Below are positions 34,943-44,511 of a DNA stretch of 64,000 nucleotides, piece by piece. Origin of the DNA: Terribacillus saccharophilus (GTDB lineage: Bacteria > Bacillota > Bacilli > Bacillales > Amphibacillaceae). The first letter of the stretch is position 1. Each line of letters begins with the position of its first letter. The notes below the pieces were generated by a model. It worked only from the letters and a program-made list of their open reading frames with translations, was not told where the DNA came from and did no database searches. The translations under genes were made by a program, and so were the position numbers. The stretch covers positions 62,001-126,000 of the forward strand of contig NZ_NPBJ01000003.1 in assembly GCF_002272075.1 (NCBI RefSeq). Reading direction: 5' to 3'.

Positions 34943-35662
34943 ATGGGAATGAAAGCATGGAAGCTAAAAATATGGTGGTACAAGATTCTCGTCAAGCTTA
35001 AAATCAAGCAAAAGGAAATCTACTATATCGGCGGTAGCGAGGCCCTGCCTCCCCCATTATCGAAAGAAGAGGAGTTCAAATTGCTCCAGCTTCTGCCTAC
35101 AGGCGATAAATCTGCAAGGGCGATGCTCATCGAGCGCAATCTTCGTCTAGTGGTGTATATCGCGAGGAAGTTCGAAAACACTGGTATCAATATCGAAGAT
35201 TTGATTAGTATTGGGACAATCGGTTTGATCAAAGCAGTGAATACTTTCAATCCAGAGAAAAAAATCAAGCTTGCAACTTACGCTTCCCGCTGTATCGAAA
35301 ATGAAATCCTTATGTATTTACGCCGTAATAGCAAACTAAAATCAGAAATTAGTTTTGATGAACCGCTCAATATTGATTGGGATGGCAATGAACTGCTTTT
35401 ATCAGATGTTCTAGGAACAGATGATGATATCATTACGAAGGATATCGAGAAAAATGTAGATAAGAATTTATTAAAAAGAGCATTGGAACAGCTTAATGAC
35501 AGAGAAAAGCAAATCATGGAACTTCGCTTTGGACTTATCGGTCAGGAAGAGAAAACGCAAAAAGATGTGGCTGACATGCTTGGTATCTCTCAATCCTACA
35601 TTTCGCGTCTGGAGAAAAAAATTATCCGCCGACTGCAAAAAGAATTTAATAAAATGATCTAA
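34943..35662 (+). CDS. sigE: Sporulation sigma factor sigma-E (pro-form)
   Basis: Sigma-E is the first mother-cell-specific sigma factor. The first roughly 27 residues, basic and amphipathic ([19 protein letters not shown]), are the inhibitory pro-sequence cut by SpoIIGA ahead of the [14 protein letters not shown] segment. Regions 2 ([30 protein letters not shown]) and 4 ([21 protein letters not shown]) are nearly identical to B. subtilis. AGGGAG is six bases before ATG 34943, giving 239 aa; the longer frame overlaps spoIIGA. A terminator lies between it and sigG. Confidence 0.97.
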   Translation: MGMKAWKLKIWWYKILVKLKIKQKEIYYIGGSEALPPPLSKEEEFKLLQLLPTGDKSARAMLIERNLRLVVYIARKFENTGINIEDLISIGTIGLIKAVNTFNPEKKIKLATYASRCIENEILMYLRRNSKLKSEISFDEPLNIDWDGNELLLSDVLGTDDDIITKDIEKNVDKNLLKRALEQLNDREKQIMELRFGLIGQEEKTQKDVADMLGISQSYISRLEKKIIRRLQKEFNKMI

Positions 35663-35671
35663 GCCCTACTG

Positions 35672-35714
35672 GTGCCTGTATTTGTCCTAAGTCGGACAAT
35701 GTCAGGTACTTTTT
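35672..35714 (+). terminator. Terminator between sigE and sigG
   Basis: GTGCCTG-TA-TTTGTCC / GGACAA-TGT-CAGGTAC with a six-base loop, followed by five T. It separates mother-cell sigE transcription from sigG. Confidence 0.75.
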
Positions 35715-35720
35715 GTCTTT

Positions 35721-35750
35721 GCATAAAAAAATTCCCGCGGGGAGATACTG
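35721..35750 (+). promoter_or_regulatory. Sigma-F/sigma-G-type promoter of sigG
   Basis: GCATA (35721-35725) matches the -35 and, after 15 bases, GGAGATACTG (35741-35750) matches nine of ten positions of the sigma-F -10 GGnnAnAnTA. In B. subtilis sigG is read from a sigma-F promoter and autoregulated by sigma-G at this place. Confidence 0.75.
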
Positions 35751-35787
35751 TGCTTGCATCGTATCTTCATTCGGGAGGTCAAGTAAC

Positions 35788-36570
35788 ATGTCGAGACAGA
35801 AAGTAGAAATATGTGGAGTAGATACTTCAAAACTGCCAGTACTCAAAAATGAGGAAATGAAAAAGCTATTCATCCGCATGCAGCAAAAAGACGACATTTC
35901 AGCCCGTGAAGAACTCGTCAATGGAAATCTCCGCCTCGTGCTCAGTGTTATTCAGCGCTTCAATAACCGAGGAGAATATGTCGACGATCTTTTTCAAGTA
36001 GGCTGTATTGGACTAATGAAATCCATTGATAATTTCGATTTGAAGCATAATGTGCGTTTTTCTACATACGCAGTGCCGATGATCATTGGAGAAATTCGCC
36101 GCTACTTAAGAGATAACAATCCGATTCGTGTGTCACGTTCCTTGCGTGATACAGCATACAAAGCTTTGCAAGTACGTGAGCAGCTAATCGCGAAAACTTC
36201 TAAAGATCCAACAACAGCAGAGATCGCTGCAGAGCTTGGCGTGCAGCCTTCTGATATAACATTTGCAATGGATGCCATCCAAGATCCGGTTTCCTTGTTC
36301 GAACCGATATATAACGATGGTGGTGACCCGATATTCGTTTTGGATCAGCTTCGCAGTGAGTCAGAAAATGATGCTAACTGGCTTGATAACCTTTCGTTAA
36401 AAGAGGGAATGCATCGTCTGAATGAAAGGGAGAAAATGATATTGAATAAGCGTTTCTTCCAAGGCAAGACACAGATGGAAGTCGCAGATGAAATCGGTAT
36501 ATCTCAAGCACAAGTATCGCGTTTGGAAAAAGCAGCAATCGAAGAGATGAATAAACAAATGTTCGAGTGA
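35788..36570 (+). CDS. sigG: Late forespore sigma factor sigma-G
   Basis: Sigma-G drives late forespore genes. Region 2 (NGNLRLVLSVIQRFNNRGEYVDDLFQVGCIGLMKSIDNFD) and the region 4 helix-turn-helix (VADEIGISQAQVSRLEKAAI) are nearly those of B. subtilis. The N-terminus SRQKVEICGVDTSKLPVLKNEEM is diagnostic of sigma-G. ATG 35788, after GGGAGGTC, gives 260 aa, the usual length; the frame upstream to 35713 crosses the promoter and is rejected. Confidence 0.97.
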   Translation: MSRQKVEICGVDTSKLPVLKNEEMKKLFIRMQQKDDISAREELVNGNLRLVLSVIQRFNNRGEYVDDLFQVGCIGLMKSIDNFDLKHNVRFSTYAVPMIIGEIRRYLRDNNPIRVSRSLRDTAYKALQVREQLIAKTSKDPTTAEIAAELGVQPSDITFAMDAIQDPVSLFEPIYNDGGDPIFVLDQLRSESENDANWLDNLSLKEGMHRLNEREKMILNKRFFQGKTQMEVADEIGISQAQVSRLEKAAIEEMNKQMFE

Positions 36571-36633
36571 GTCTGGGAAATAACTAATTAGTTAAATAAT
36601 GCTTTAAGAGTAACGTGATTGGAAGTTCAAATC

Positions 36634-36745
36634 GCCGCTCCGGAAATACATTGCGCTTTCCGTGGCGGCTGGTGAGCCTCCCCGTGCTGGCGCACTTCGG
36701 GGTCTCACCTAGGACCGCGGAAAGCGAAGTATTGTGCTGGAGCGG
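36634..36745. repeat. Bacillaceae-type long imperfect palindrome
   Basis: The outer arms GCCGCTCC / GGAGCGGG and ATTGCGCTTTCCG / CGGAAAGCGAAGT frame an inner GGTGAGCCTCCCCGTGCTGG / CGCACTTCGGGGTCTCACC pair. This matches, from memory, a repeat family (GCTTTCCGCGG..GGTGAGCCTCC..GGGGTCTCACC..) dispersed in Bacillus and relatives, with no coding capacity. It lies in a 349-base gap between sigG and ylmC. Confidence 0.65.
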
Positions 36746-36766
36746 GACTAATAATCTAATCTGAAT

Positions 36767-36822
36767 AAAATCCGAACGGTGCAAATTCATTGAGAGATTT
36801 GCACCGTTCGGATTTTTGTTTT
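36767..36822. terminator. Strong hairpin terminator before ylmC
   Basis: A perfect 20-bp stem (AAAATCCGAACGGTGCAAAT and its complement) with a ten-base loop ends in TTTTTGTTTT. The arms are A/T-flanked on both sides. Confidence 0.85.
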
Positions 36823-36919
36823 GCCATAATTCTTTTTACTCAATCTCTTTTATATTTGAATGCTATTTCTGGGGCTTGGCCGCATAGACTAGAGAAAAAA
36901 GAAAAGGGGCTAAGTATTG

Positions 36920-37183
36920 ATGACTCTAACCGAATTGCAAATGAAGGATATTGTTCTGATGGAGAATGGGAAAAAAGTAGGGAATGTGTCTGATTTAGAG
37001 ATTAATGAACAAAATGGTCATATATCAGCAATTATCGTGACACTTCGCGGGAAGATGATGGGGCTCTTCGGAAAGGAAGAAGAATTAGTCGTTCCATGGA
37101 ATCAGATCATCACGATCGGGACAGATGTCATCCTAATCAAAAGTCCTGAGCAAGCTCCTGTTACGGAAGTGGCGAGCAAGTAA
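36920..37183 (+). CDS. ylmC: YlmC/YmxH family PRC-barrel protein
   Basis: This 87-residue protein is a single PRC-barrel domain of the YlmC/YmxH sporulation-associated family (KDIVLMENGKKVGNVSDLEI, then VVPWNQIITIGTDVILI). The function is unknown. ATG 36920 lies about ten bases after AAAAGGGG; TTG 36917 is a neighbour start. A sporulation-like -10 (GCATAGACTA, 36882-36891) lies 28 bases before the start, resembling the sigma-F/G consensus, but no convincing -35 is seen. Confidence 0.85.
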   Translation: MTLTELQMKDIVLMENGKKVGNVSDLEINEQNGHISAIIVTLRGKMMGLFGKEEELVVPWNQIITIGTDVILIKSPEQAPVTEVASK

Positions 37184-37208
37184 TCTTGTACAGAATACAG
37201 CAGAAATA

Positions 37209-37217
37209 TGGTACTAT
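37209..37217 (+). promoter_or_regulatory. Possible extended -10 promoter ahead of pgeF
   Basis: TGGTACTAT is an extended -10-like element 28 bases before pgeF; a TTGTAC at 37186 is too far away (20 bases) for a standard -35. Confidence 0.35.
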
Positions 37218-37244
37218 AAAAGCAATCAGAGGAGTGAGTACCAT

Positions 37245-38057
37245 ATGAAAGAAACAGCTTCCAACCTAAAGGGGATGTATATGGAGCTTGGCGGATGGTC
37301 AGTTCCCACTAACATCGTTAGCGGTATTACAACAAAATATAATGGTGTTAGCAAAGCACCTTTTGATAGTCTGAATATGGGGCTGCATGTTGGAGACGCG
37401 CCAGAAGATGTTGTCCGCAACCGTCAGCTTCTCGCCGAAGCTATTCAGTTTCCTTTGGATACGTGGGTATTAGGTGAGCAAGTCCATGGGACGGAAATTG
37501 CAGTCGTCACCAAAAATGAAGCTGGTCGTGGAAGTCGGGAATTAACTGATAGCCTCCCATCAGTGGATGGCCTTATCACTAATGAAAAAGGTATGCTTCT
37601 AGCTGCTTTCTTTGCTGACTGCGTACCTCTTTATTTTTTCGATAGCACAAGTGAGTGGATTGGAATGGCACACGCTGGCTGGCGCGGAACTGTCGCTAAT
37701 ATGGCAGGGAAAATGGTTCAAGCTCTTTGTGCAAATGGAGCAAACAAGGAAAGTATACAAGCGATGATCGGACCATGTATATCGAAGAACAGATATGAAG
37801 TGGACGATCATATTGTACAGCAGATACCCGAGGAATTCCGGGCTAAAGTGCTAGCACCAAGCGGAACTAACCGATACTATCTGGATCTGCAGATGCTTAA
37901 TCGGCTGTACCTGCTGCAAGCAGGCATTCTGGATGAAAACATACTTACAGCAGCATATTGTACATACGATTCCCCAGAATTTTATTCGCATCGGGAAGAC
38001 CAAGGAAAAACCGGCAGGATGATCGGTTTTATCGGGATGAAAGAGGAGCAGGCATGA
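37245..38057 (+). CDS. pgeF: Peptidoglycan editing factor PgeF (YlmD), DUF152/laccase-like
   Basis: Members of this family (YfiH/YlmD) act as purine nucleoside phosphorylase/deaminase-type enzymes and influence peptidoglycan precursor composition in E. coli. The metal-binding residues are visible in GEQVHGTEI, FADCVPLYFF and MAHAGWRGTVANMAG, with the later MIGPCISKNRYEV block. Length of 270 aa is normal. It overlaps the next gene by ATGA (38054-38057). Confidence 0.92.
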   Translation: MKETASNLKGMYMELGGWSVPTNIVSGITTKYNGVSKAPFDSLNMGLHVGDAPEDVVRNRQLLAEAIQFPLDTWVLGEQVHGTEIAVVTKNEAGRGSRELTDSLPSVDGLITNEKGMLLAAFFADCVPLYFFDSTSEWIGMAHAGWRGTVANMAGKMVQALCANGANKESIQAMIGPCISKNRYEVDDHIVQQIPEEFRAKVLAPSGTNRYYLDLQMLNRLYLLQAGILDENILTAAYCTYDSPEFYSHREDQGKTGRMIGFIGMKEEQA

Positions 38058-38734
38058 ATACAGTACAAGAGAACTTGAAACAGATCCAGCAGGATATTAA
38101 TGCAGCAGCGGCTAAAACCGGCCGAAATTCCGAGGATATAACACTCCTTGCCGTTACGAAATATGTTACAATTGAACGAACAGAAGAAGCTGTCGATGCC
38201 GGTATTGTCGATTTGGGTGAGAATCGGATCGAGGGTTTTCTTGAGAAGCAGGCAGTTATCGGAGAAAAAGCTGTATGGCATTTCATCGGCAGCCTGCAAA
38301 CAAGGAAAGTAAAAGATGTCATCAATCAGGTGGACTATCTGCATGCATTAGACAGATTGTCACTTGCGAAGGAAATTCAAAAGCGGGCAGCAAAGAAAAT
38401 CAAATGTTTTGTACAAATCAATGTGAGCGGAGAAGTTACCAAATCAGGCGTGTCACCTGATGAAACGCTAGCTTTCATCCAGCAGCTTGCAGAATTTCCG
38501 GCAATTGAAGTTGTCGGTTTGATGACAATGGCACCGAATACAGAGAAGGAAGATGTACTTCGCAGTGTGTTCAGCGGCTTGAGGCAGCTTCGAGATGAAG
38601 TGAAAGCTGCAGGTATGCTGCATGCACCTTGTACATTCTTATCCATGGGAATGAGTAATGATTACACAATCGCGATAGAAGAAGGAGCGACTCATATCCG
38701 GGTCGGTTCTGCTCTTGTAGGTCCATATAAATAA
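38054..38734 (+). CDS. ylmE: YggS/PROSC family PLP homeostasis protein YlmE
   Basis: This fold-type III pyridoxal-phosphate protein is thought to buffer free PLP rather than catalyse a defined reaction. The PLP lysine is in [20 protein letters not shown] (residues 31-50), and the phosphate-binding end is [32 protein letters not shown] 38054 after GAGGAGCAGG overlaps pgeF by four bases; the longer frame upstream is a shadow of pgeF. It is followed by sepF after 14 bases, as in B. subtilis. Confidence 0.94.
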   Translation: MNTVQENLKQIQQDINAAAAKTGRNSEDITLLAVTKYVTIERTEEAVDAGIVDLGENRIEGFLEKQAVIGEKAVWHFIGSLQTRKVKDVINQVDYLHALDRLSLAKEIQKRAAKKIKCFVQINVSGEVTKSGVSPDETLAFIQQLAEFPAIEVVGLMTMAPNTEKEDVLRSVFSGLRQLRDEVKAAGMLHAPCTFLSMGMSNDYTIAIEEGATHIRVGSALVGPYK

Positions 38735-38748
38735 GCGAGGTGAAGAAA

Positions 38749-39195
38749 ATGAGTTTCAAAAATAAGATGAGAAATTTCTTTACTGTAGATGATGAAGAAT
38801 ATGAATACGTCGAAGAACAGTCGAACGAACAAGAGGAAATCGAGCCGTATCCACAGAGCGGGCGAGAGCGTAATCAGAATCAGAACGTTGTCAGCCTGAA
38901 AAGTGTACAATCGTCCTCTAAAGTCGTTCTTTGTGAGCCGAGGACATATAACGAAGCGCAGGAAATCGCTGATCATGTTGTGAACAGGAGAGCTGTCGTG
39001 CTCAATTTGCAGCGTGTTGACCATCATCAGGCAAAACGAATCGTCGATTTTCTTAGCGGTACAGTCTACGCCCTTAATGGAGATATCCAGAAACTGGGCA
39101 GTCAAACCTTCCTGTGTGCTCCGGACAATATTGAACTTGCCGGCAGCATATCCGATATGATAGAGGAGCAGGATGATTATAATAAGAGGTGGTAG
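38749..39195 (+). CDS. sepF: Cell division protein SepF
   Basis: SepF forms rings that align FtsZ filaments and binds the membrane through an N-terminal amphipathic helix (here [13 protein letters not shown]). An acidic linker (residues 14-45) is followed by the DUF552 core ([49 protein letters not shown]). GAGGTG six bases upstream favours ATG 38749 over GTG 38740. Length is 148 aa. It belongs to the ylm operon and is a partner for FtsZ encoded 5 kb upstream. Confidence 0.94.
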   Translation: MSFKNKMRNFFTVDDEEYEYVEEQSNEQEEIEPYPQSGRERNQNQNVVSLKSVQSSSKVVLCEPRTYNEAQEIADHVVNRRAVVLNLQRVDHHQAKRIVDFLSGTVYALNGDIQKLGSQTFLCAPDNIELAGSISDMIEEQDDYNKRW

Positions 39196-39201
39196 AAGCA
39201 A

Positions 39202-39459
39202 ATGCTTTTGAGCATAATTAGTACGGCTTTCACAGTATATTCCTTTGCATTGATCATTTATATCCTCATGTCATGGTTCCCGGGAGCCAGGCAATCAGCG
39301 TTTGGCGAAATGCTAGGTCGGATCTGTGAACCATATCTGGATGTATTTCGACGGTTCATTCCGCCGCTAGGAATGATTGATTTGTCCCCAATCGTTGGGA
39401 TCATTGTTTTGCGCTTAGCGGAGAGTGGAGTAAGAACTATTTACTTTATGATTTTTTAA
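39202..39459 (+). CDS. ylmG: YggT family membrane protein YlmG
   Basis: The 85-residue protein has two membrane segments (residues 3-24 and 61-83) separated by the conserved amphipathic stretch SWFPGARQSAFGEMLGRICEPYLDVFRRFIPPLG, typical of YggT/YlmG. Relatives are linked to FtsZ/nucleoid or membrane organisation, but the function is not established. It starts six bases after sepF. Confidence 0.9.
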   Translation: MLLSIISTAFTVYSFALIIYILMSWFPGARQSAFGEMLGRICEPYLDVFRRFIPPLGMIDLSPIVGIIVLRLAESGVRTIYFMIF

Positions 39460-39480
39460 TGATGAGGAGTACAACGTAAC

Positions 39481-40254
39481 GTGAGTATCTATCAGCATTA
39501 CCGGGAAGAGGAACGTCCTTTTATCGACCAGATTCTTTCCTGGATGGAACAAGTGGAACGTCAATATCAGCCCCGGATGACTGATTTCCTGGATCCCCGG
39601 GAACAGCTTATCTTCCGACAGCTGTTAGGCGGCCAAACTGAGCTGCAGTGGGCTTTGTCAGGCGGAACGGAGAAAGCGGAAAGAAATCGGGGAATCATTG
39701 CACCGCTTTATGATTCAATTACACCAGAGGATTTTAGTATCGAGCTGCTTGAGGCTACTTATCCCGATAAGTTTGTCACACTTGAACACCGTGATGTATT
39801 GGGATCCTTCCTTTCCCTTGGAATTGATCGTAAAAAATTGGGCGATATCAGTGTGGGTGAAGGTGTAATCCAACTTTTCACTACATCAGACATTGCTCCC
39901 TACATACGTGCGAATTTAGTTGAAGTCAAAAGAGCCAAGGTAACATGGGAATCAGTGGATCCAAATCGGTTCAGGCCAGAAGAGGTGGAATGGGTTACTA
40001 GCGAAACAACTGTTTCCTCTCTTAGGCTGGATGCTATCATAAAGGAGCTATATCGCATGTCTCGCCAGCAGGCAGCTGAGCGTATCCAGAAAGGACTTGT
40101 CAAAGTCAATTTCAAGACGGTCGAGGATGTCAGCTTTCAGCTGGCTGAGGGAGATCTCTTGTCCCTGCGAGGCATGGGCAGAGGCAAGCTTGCAGAAGTG
40201 AAAGGTACAACAAAGAAAGACAAGCAGCGCATTACATTGGAAAAATTAAAGTAG
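39481..40254 (+). CDS. ylmH: S4-domain RNA-binding protein YlmH (RqcP2-like)
   Basis: YlmH is an RNA-binding protein with a C-terminal S4 domain (SSLRLDAIIKELYRMSRQQAAERIQKGLVKVN, about residues 180-212). Its N-terminal region (residues 1-175) is homologous to photosystem II S4 proteins. In B. subtilis YlmH acts on stalled 50S subunits in ribosome-associated quality control. Start is GTG 39481, after GATGAGGAG. Length 257 aa is normal. It sits between ylmG and divIVA as expected. Confidence 0.92.
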   Translation: MSIYQHYREEERPFIDQILSWMEQVERQYQPRMTDFLDPREQLIFRQLLGGQTELQWALSGGTEKAERNRGIIAPLYDSITPEDFSIELLEATYPDKFVTLEHRDVLGSFLSLGIDRKKLGDISVGEGVIQLFTTSDIAPYIRANLVEVKRAKVTWESVDPNRFRPEEVEWVTSETTVSSLRLDAIIKELYRMSRQQAAERIQKGLVKVNFKTVEDVSFQLAEGDLLSLRGMGRGKLAEVKGTTKKDKQRITLEKLK

Positions 40255-40326
40255 CCGTAACGGTTAATTTATGCTATCTTTGTCGAATAACAGCTATTAA
40301 AGATTCTTTAACAGGAGGTGGCCGTC

Positions 40327-40827
40327 GTGCCATTAACACCTTTGGATATTCACAATAAGGAGTTCGCCCGCGGATTCCGCGGTTATGATGAAGATGATGT
40401 AAACGACTTCCTCGATAGGGTAATCAAGGATTATGAGATTATCATTCGTGAGAAGAAGGATTTGGAAGAGCGCATGCAGCAGCTCGAAGAACGACTTGGT
40501 CATTTCAACAATATTGAAACGACACTAAATAAGTCAATCCTTGTGGCGCAGGAAACTGCTGAAGAAGTGAAAGGCAATGCAATGAAAGAGTCCAAGCTGA
40601 TCATCAAGGAAGCTGAAAAGAATGCAGACCGTATCATCAATGAGTCCCTCACGAAGTCACGCCAGATTGCATTGGAAGTCGAGGATCTTAAAAAACAAGC
40701 AAAAGTATTCCGTACACGATTGAAAATGCTTGTAGAAGCGCAGCTCGAGATGATTGAAACGGACGATTGGGATGGTTTATTCGCAACAGAGGTAGCGTAT
40801 GAGCCAGAGGAAGAGACGGCGGAATAA
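40327..40827 (+). CDS. divIVA: Cell-division/polarity protein DivIVA
   Basis: DivIVA marks negatively curved membrane at septa and poles, recruits MinJ-MinCD and, in sporulation, RacA. The N-terminal membrane-binding domain MPLTPLDIHNKEFARGFRGYDEDDVNDFL contains the usual hydrophobic/basic tip. The rest is a long coiled coil (residues 30-140) with KSILVAQETAEEVK and EAEKNADRIINESL. AGGAGGT at 40313-40319 fits GTG 40327 (seven bases) better than GTG 40318, which lies inside it. Length is 166 aa. Confidence 0.96.
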   Translation: MPLTPLDIHNKEFARGFRGYDEDDVNDFLDRVIKDYEIIIREKKDLEERMQQLEERLGHFNNIETTLNKSILVAQETAEEVKGNAMKESKLIIKEAEKNADRIINESLTKSRQIALEVEDLKKQAKVFRTRLKMLVEAQLEMIETDDWDGLFATEVAYEPEEETAE

Positions 40828-40834
40828 AGTCCGC

Positions 40835-40863
40835 TTGACGTTTTTCGCAAACTTACATATAAT
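40835..40863 (+). promoter_or_regulatory. Sigma-A promoter of ileS
   Basis: TTGACG (40835-40840), 17-base spacer, TATAAT (40858-40863), about 30 bases before the T-box leader. Confidence 0.9.
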
Positions 40864-40894
40864 TTTACTATTAATTAGTTAACAACATGACCAT

Positions 40895-41144
40895 GATATA
40901 AAGACTGTGATCGGGACAGTAGGAAGTCCATACCGCTTTCAAAGCGAGCCAGGGAAGGTGAGAGCCTGGTACGGTATTTCTTTCGAACATCACCCGCTAG
41001 TTTCCATTCGAACCGCAAGCAGTAGAAATGGACGTCTCATTCACGTTACGAATTCGAGTGGATAGATGATACTAGTCTGTCTATAAGGGTGGTACCGCGA
41101 GTCTCTCTCGTCCCTTCTGGGATGATGAGGGACTCCTTTTTTTG
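40895..41144 (+). ncRNA. T-box leader (isoleucine) of ileS
   Basis: The T-box sequence AAGGGTGGTACCGCG is at 41085-41099, followed by the terminator stem GAGTC..TCCC / GGGA..GGGACTC and six T (41099-41143). In stem I, GAACATCACC places an ATC isoleucine codon at 40989-40991 in the specifier loop; AGTA and GGTGAGA elements are also present. Uncharged tRNA(Ile) should stabilise the antiterminator and raise ileS expression. Confidence 0.95.
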
Positions 41145-41180
41145 CCCAAAAATATCGGTCATCATAAGGAGGAAAATACA

Positions 41181-43934
41181 TTGGATTACAAAGAAACATT
41201 GCTGATGCCGGAAACGGCTTTCCCGATGCGCGGCAACCTGCCGAACAAAGAACCGAAAATGCAGCAGGAATGGGAAGAACAAAACATCTACAAAAAAGTG
41301 CAGGAAAGAACGGAAGGGCGTCCGCTCTTCGTCTTGCATGACGGACCTCCATATGCCAATGGTGACCTTCATATGGGCCATGCACTTAACAAAGTACTGA
41401 AGGACTTTATCGTTCGCTATAAATCAATGTCCGGCTTCCATGCACCCTATGTTCCAGGCTGGGATACACACGGACTACCAATTGAACAAGCGCTTACGAA
41501 GAAAAAGGTTGACCGCAAGAAAATGACGGTTGCAGAATTCCGCCGACTTTGCGCGGAATATGCAATGCAGCAAATCGACAACCAGCGTACCCAGTTCAAG
41601 CAGCTAGGTGTTCGTGGTGATTGGGATAATCCTTATATTACGTTGACAAAGGATTATGAAGCAGCACAGATTAAAGTGTTCGGTGAAATGGCAGAACGCG
41701 GCTACATCTACAAAGGTATGAAGCCGGTATACTGGTCTCCATCTTCTGAATCTGCTTTGGCAGAAGCGGAAATCGAGTACCAAGACAAACGTTCTGCATC
41801 CATTTATGTAGCGTTCCAAGTGAAAGACGGTAAAAACTTGTTCCAAGGTGACGAGAAATTCATCATCTGGACGACAACTCCTTGGACATTGCCTGCGAAC
41901 GTCGCAATCTCGCTTCATCCAGAAGTGACATATGTGGTAGCACAAGTTGGCAGCGAGAAATATGTCGTAGCAGAAGATTTGCTTGGCAACGTTACAGAAA
42001 CACTTGAATGGAGCAGTCCTGAGATACTGAAAACATTCAAAGGAAAAGAAGCGGAGTATGTAACAACACAGCATCCTTTCTATGATCGCGAATCTTTGAT
42101 TATCCTTGGTGAACACGTTACAACAGACAGCGGTACAGGCTGTGTACACACAGCACCTGGACACGGGGAAGAAGATTTCTTTGCCAGCCAGAAATACAAA
42201 TTGCCGATCATCAGTCCTTTGGATGACAAAGGTGTCTTCACTAGTGAAGCTCCTGGTTTTGAAGGTGTATTCTATGATAAGGCGAATAAAGAGATCACAG
42301 AACTGCTTGAAGAAAAAGGTGCATTACTAAAACTTGAATTCTTCACGCATTCTTACCCGCATGACTGGCGTACAAAGAAGCCAGTTATCTATCGTGCAAC
42401 GGCGCAATGGTTTGCTTCCATCAAAGCATTCCGCGAGCAAATCATCGAACAAATCAAAGAAGTGGAATGGTTCCCGAAATGGGGCGAAACACGTCTTTAT
42501 AACATGTTCCGTGATCGCGAGGACTGGTGTATTTCCCGTCAGCGTGCATGGGGTGTTCCGATTCCTGTATTTTATGGGGAAAATGGAGAACCAATCATTA
42601 CAGAAGAAACGATCCAGCATGTTTCTGACCTGTTCCTTGAGCATGGCTCAAATATCTGGTTCGAAAGAGAAGCGAAAGATCTATTACCGGAAGGCTTCAC
42701 TTCCGAGCATAGCCCGAACGGCATCTTCACGAAAGAAACAGATATCATGGACGTATGGTTCGATTCTGGTTCTTCTCACCAAGGTGTGTTAGTAAACCGA
42801 CCGGAATTGCAGCGTCCAGCTGACCTTTACTTGGAAGGCTCTGACCAGTATCGCGGCTGGTTCAACTCTTCTTTGACAACTGCTGTCGCTGTAACAGGCA
42901 AAGCACCGTACAAAGCAGTCCTCAGCCACGGATTCGCATTAGACGGTAAAGGTAAAAAGATGAGTAAATCGCTTGGCAACATCGTTGTTCCAGCGAAAAT
43001 CATGAAGCAGTATGGTGCGGATATTCTTCGTCTATGGGTTGCTTCTGTTGATTATCAATCCGATGTTCGCATCTCCGATGAGATCATCAAACAGACATCC
43101 GAAGGCTACCGCAAAATCCGAAATACTTTCCGCTTCTTGCTAGCTAACTTGCATGATTTCGATCCTGCTAAGGACAGCGTAGCGCATGCTGACATGGTCG
43201 AAGTAGATCGTTATATGCTTGCGAAGCTTTCTGATTTGACTAAGCACGTACGCGAGAGCTATGACAATTACGAATTTGCGGATGTATATTCTGCAATCCT
43301 AAGCTTCTGTTCTGTAGAACTTAGTGCGTTCTACCTTGATTTCGGTAAAGATATCCTTTATATCGAGGCTGCTGATCATCCAGCACGCCGCAGCATTCAG
43401 ACTGCGTATTACGAAATTGTAAAATCGCTTCTGCAAATGCTTGCACCGATTCTTGCTCATACAACGGAGGAAGCATGGAGTTACGTCCCTGGTGAGAAAG
43501 CAGAGAGCATCCAGCTGTCAGACTTCCCAGAAGCTGTAGCAATTTCAGATCATGAGGAACTGCTAACAAAATGGGATCATTTCATCAAAGTACGTGATGA
43601 TGTTCTGAAAGCATTGGAAATTGCCCGCAGTGAGAAAGTCATTGGTAAGTCATTAGAATCCAAACTTACGATTGTTGCCAAAGATGATGAAACGAAACAG
43701 CTTCTTCAAGGAATTGATAATTTGCATCAATTGCTTATTGTATCTGAAGCTAACGTGGTGGATTCAGATGCTGATGCTGCTGATTATGAGCATGTGGCTG
43801 TCCGTGTCGAAAAACATCCGGCAGACCGATGCGAACGCTGCTGGGTTGCTTCCGACACAGTAGGGCAGGATGAGTTGCATCCTGAACTATGTTCACGCTG
43901 CGCAAGCATCGTAGAAGCACACTATCACGCGTAA
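41181..43934 (+). CDS. ileS: Isoleucyl-tRNA synthetase
   Basis: This class I synthetase charges tRNA(Ile). The HIGH motif is H64-M-G-H and the KMSKS motif is K593-M-S-K-S. The editing (CP1) domain is visible with [14 protein letters not shown] and [13 protein letters not shown]. The C-terminal zinc site is CERCW..CSRC (last 40 residues), typical of the eubacterial type rather than the mupirocin-resistant ileS2 type. The start is TTG 41181 behind AAGGAGG. Length is 917 aa. Control is by the T-box upstream. Confidence 0.97.
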   Translation: MDYKETLLMPETAFPMRGNLPNKEPKMQQEWEEQNIYKKVQERTEGRPLFVLHDGPPYANGDLHMGHALNKVLKDFIVRYKSMSGFHAPYVPGWDTHGLPIEQALTKKKVDRKKMTVAEFRRLCAEYAMQQIDNQRTQFKQLGVRGDWDNPYITLTKDYEAAQIKVFGEMAERGYIYKGMKPVYWSPSSESALAEAEIEYQDKRSASIYVAFQVKDGKNLFQGDEKFIIWTTTPWTLPANVAISLHPEVTYVVAQVGSEKYVVAEDLLGNVTETLEWSSPEILKTFKGKEAEYVTTQHPFYDRESLIILGEHVTTDSGTGCVHTAPGHGEEDFFASQKYKLPIISPLDDKGVFTSEAPGFEGVFYDKANKEITELLEEKGALLKLEFFTHSYPHDWRTKKPVIYRATAQWFASIKAFREQIIEQIKEVEWFPKWGETRLYNMFRDREDWCISRQRAWGVPIPVFYGENGEPIITEETIQHVSDLFLEHGSNIWFEREAKDLLPEGFTSEHSPNGIFTKETDIMDVWFDSGSSHQGVLVNRPELQRPADLYLEGSDQYRGWFNSSLTTAVAVTGKAPYKAVLSHGFALDGKGKKMSKSLGNIVVPAKIMKQYGADILRLWVASVDYQSDVRISDEIIKQTSEGYRKIRNTFRFLLANLHDFDPAKDSVAHADMVEVDRYMLAKLSDLTKHVRESYDNYEFADVYSAILSFCSVELSAFYLDFGKDILYIEAADHPARRSIQTAYYEIVKSLLQMLAPILAHTTEEAWSYVPGEKAESIQLSDFPEAVAISDHEELLTKWDHFIKVRDDVLKALEIARSEKVIGKSLESKLTIVAKDDETKQLLQGIDNLHQLLIVSEANVVDSDADAADYEHVAVRVEKHPADRCERCWVASDTVGQDELHPELCSRCASIVEAHYHA

Positions 43935-43937
43935 GAA

Positions 43938-43973
43938 GAGAAAGCTTCGCTTTTAAGCGGAGCTTTCTTTTTA
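43938..43973 (+). terminator. Terminator after ileS
   Basis: AGAAAGCTTCGCTT / AAGCGGAGCTTTCT with a two-base loop, then a T-run. Confidence 0.88.
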
Positions 43974-44046
43974 TCTGGACAATCTTTTTCATCGTATCTA
44001 TGGTAAAATGCAAGATAGATTGTATTGAACGGAGGAAATGGAGTCC

Positions 44047-44511
44047 ATGTATTTTGTGATCGCGATCATTCTGATCATCATTGATCAGCTAACGAAATTG
44101 GCAGTAGTGAAAAATATGACAGAAGGAGAATCAATTCCGGTCATCGATAATTTCCTGTACCTGTCTTCCCATCGGAACAGAGGAGCAGCGTGGGGGATAT
44201 TGGAAGGTCATTTTTGGTTCTTTTATCTTGTAACAGCGATTGTTATTGTCATAGTCAGCTATTATATTGTGAAATATAGCAAGGAAAGCAAATTGATGGG
44301 TACCGGACTTTCGCTTGTACTTGGAGGAGCTATTGGTAACTTTATTGATAGGCTGTTTCGCAAGGAAGTTGTCGACTTTGTCGATACACGATTCGGTGAC
44401 TATCATTATCCAATCTTCAACGTGGCGGATTCCTGTCTAGTTGTAGGTGTAATCCTCATCATTATTGCTATGCTGCTTGATGAACGAAAGAAAGGAAGAA
44501 AAGAAGCATGA
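44047..44511 (+). CDS. lspA: Prolipoprotein signal peptidase (SPase II)
   Basis: LspA cleaves the signal peptide of diacylglyceryl-prolipoproteins. Four membrane segments are visible, and the catalytic aspartates lie in GGAIGNFIDRLF and YPIFNVADSCLV. The conserved IDQLTKLAVVKNM follows the first helix and SHRNRGAAWGIL is also typical. ATG 44038 is only two bases from GGAGG, so ATG 44047 (154 aa) is preferred, though not certain. It overlaps the next gene by ATGA. Confidence 0.94.
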   Translation: MYFVIAIILIIIDQLTKLAVVKNMTEGESIPVIDNFLYLSSHRNRGAAWGILEGHFWFFYLVTAIVIVIVSYYIVKYSKESKLMGTGLSLVLGGAIGNFIDRLFRKEVVDFVDTRFGDYHYPIFNVADSCLVVGVILIIIAMLLDERKKGRKEA

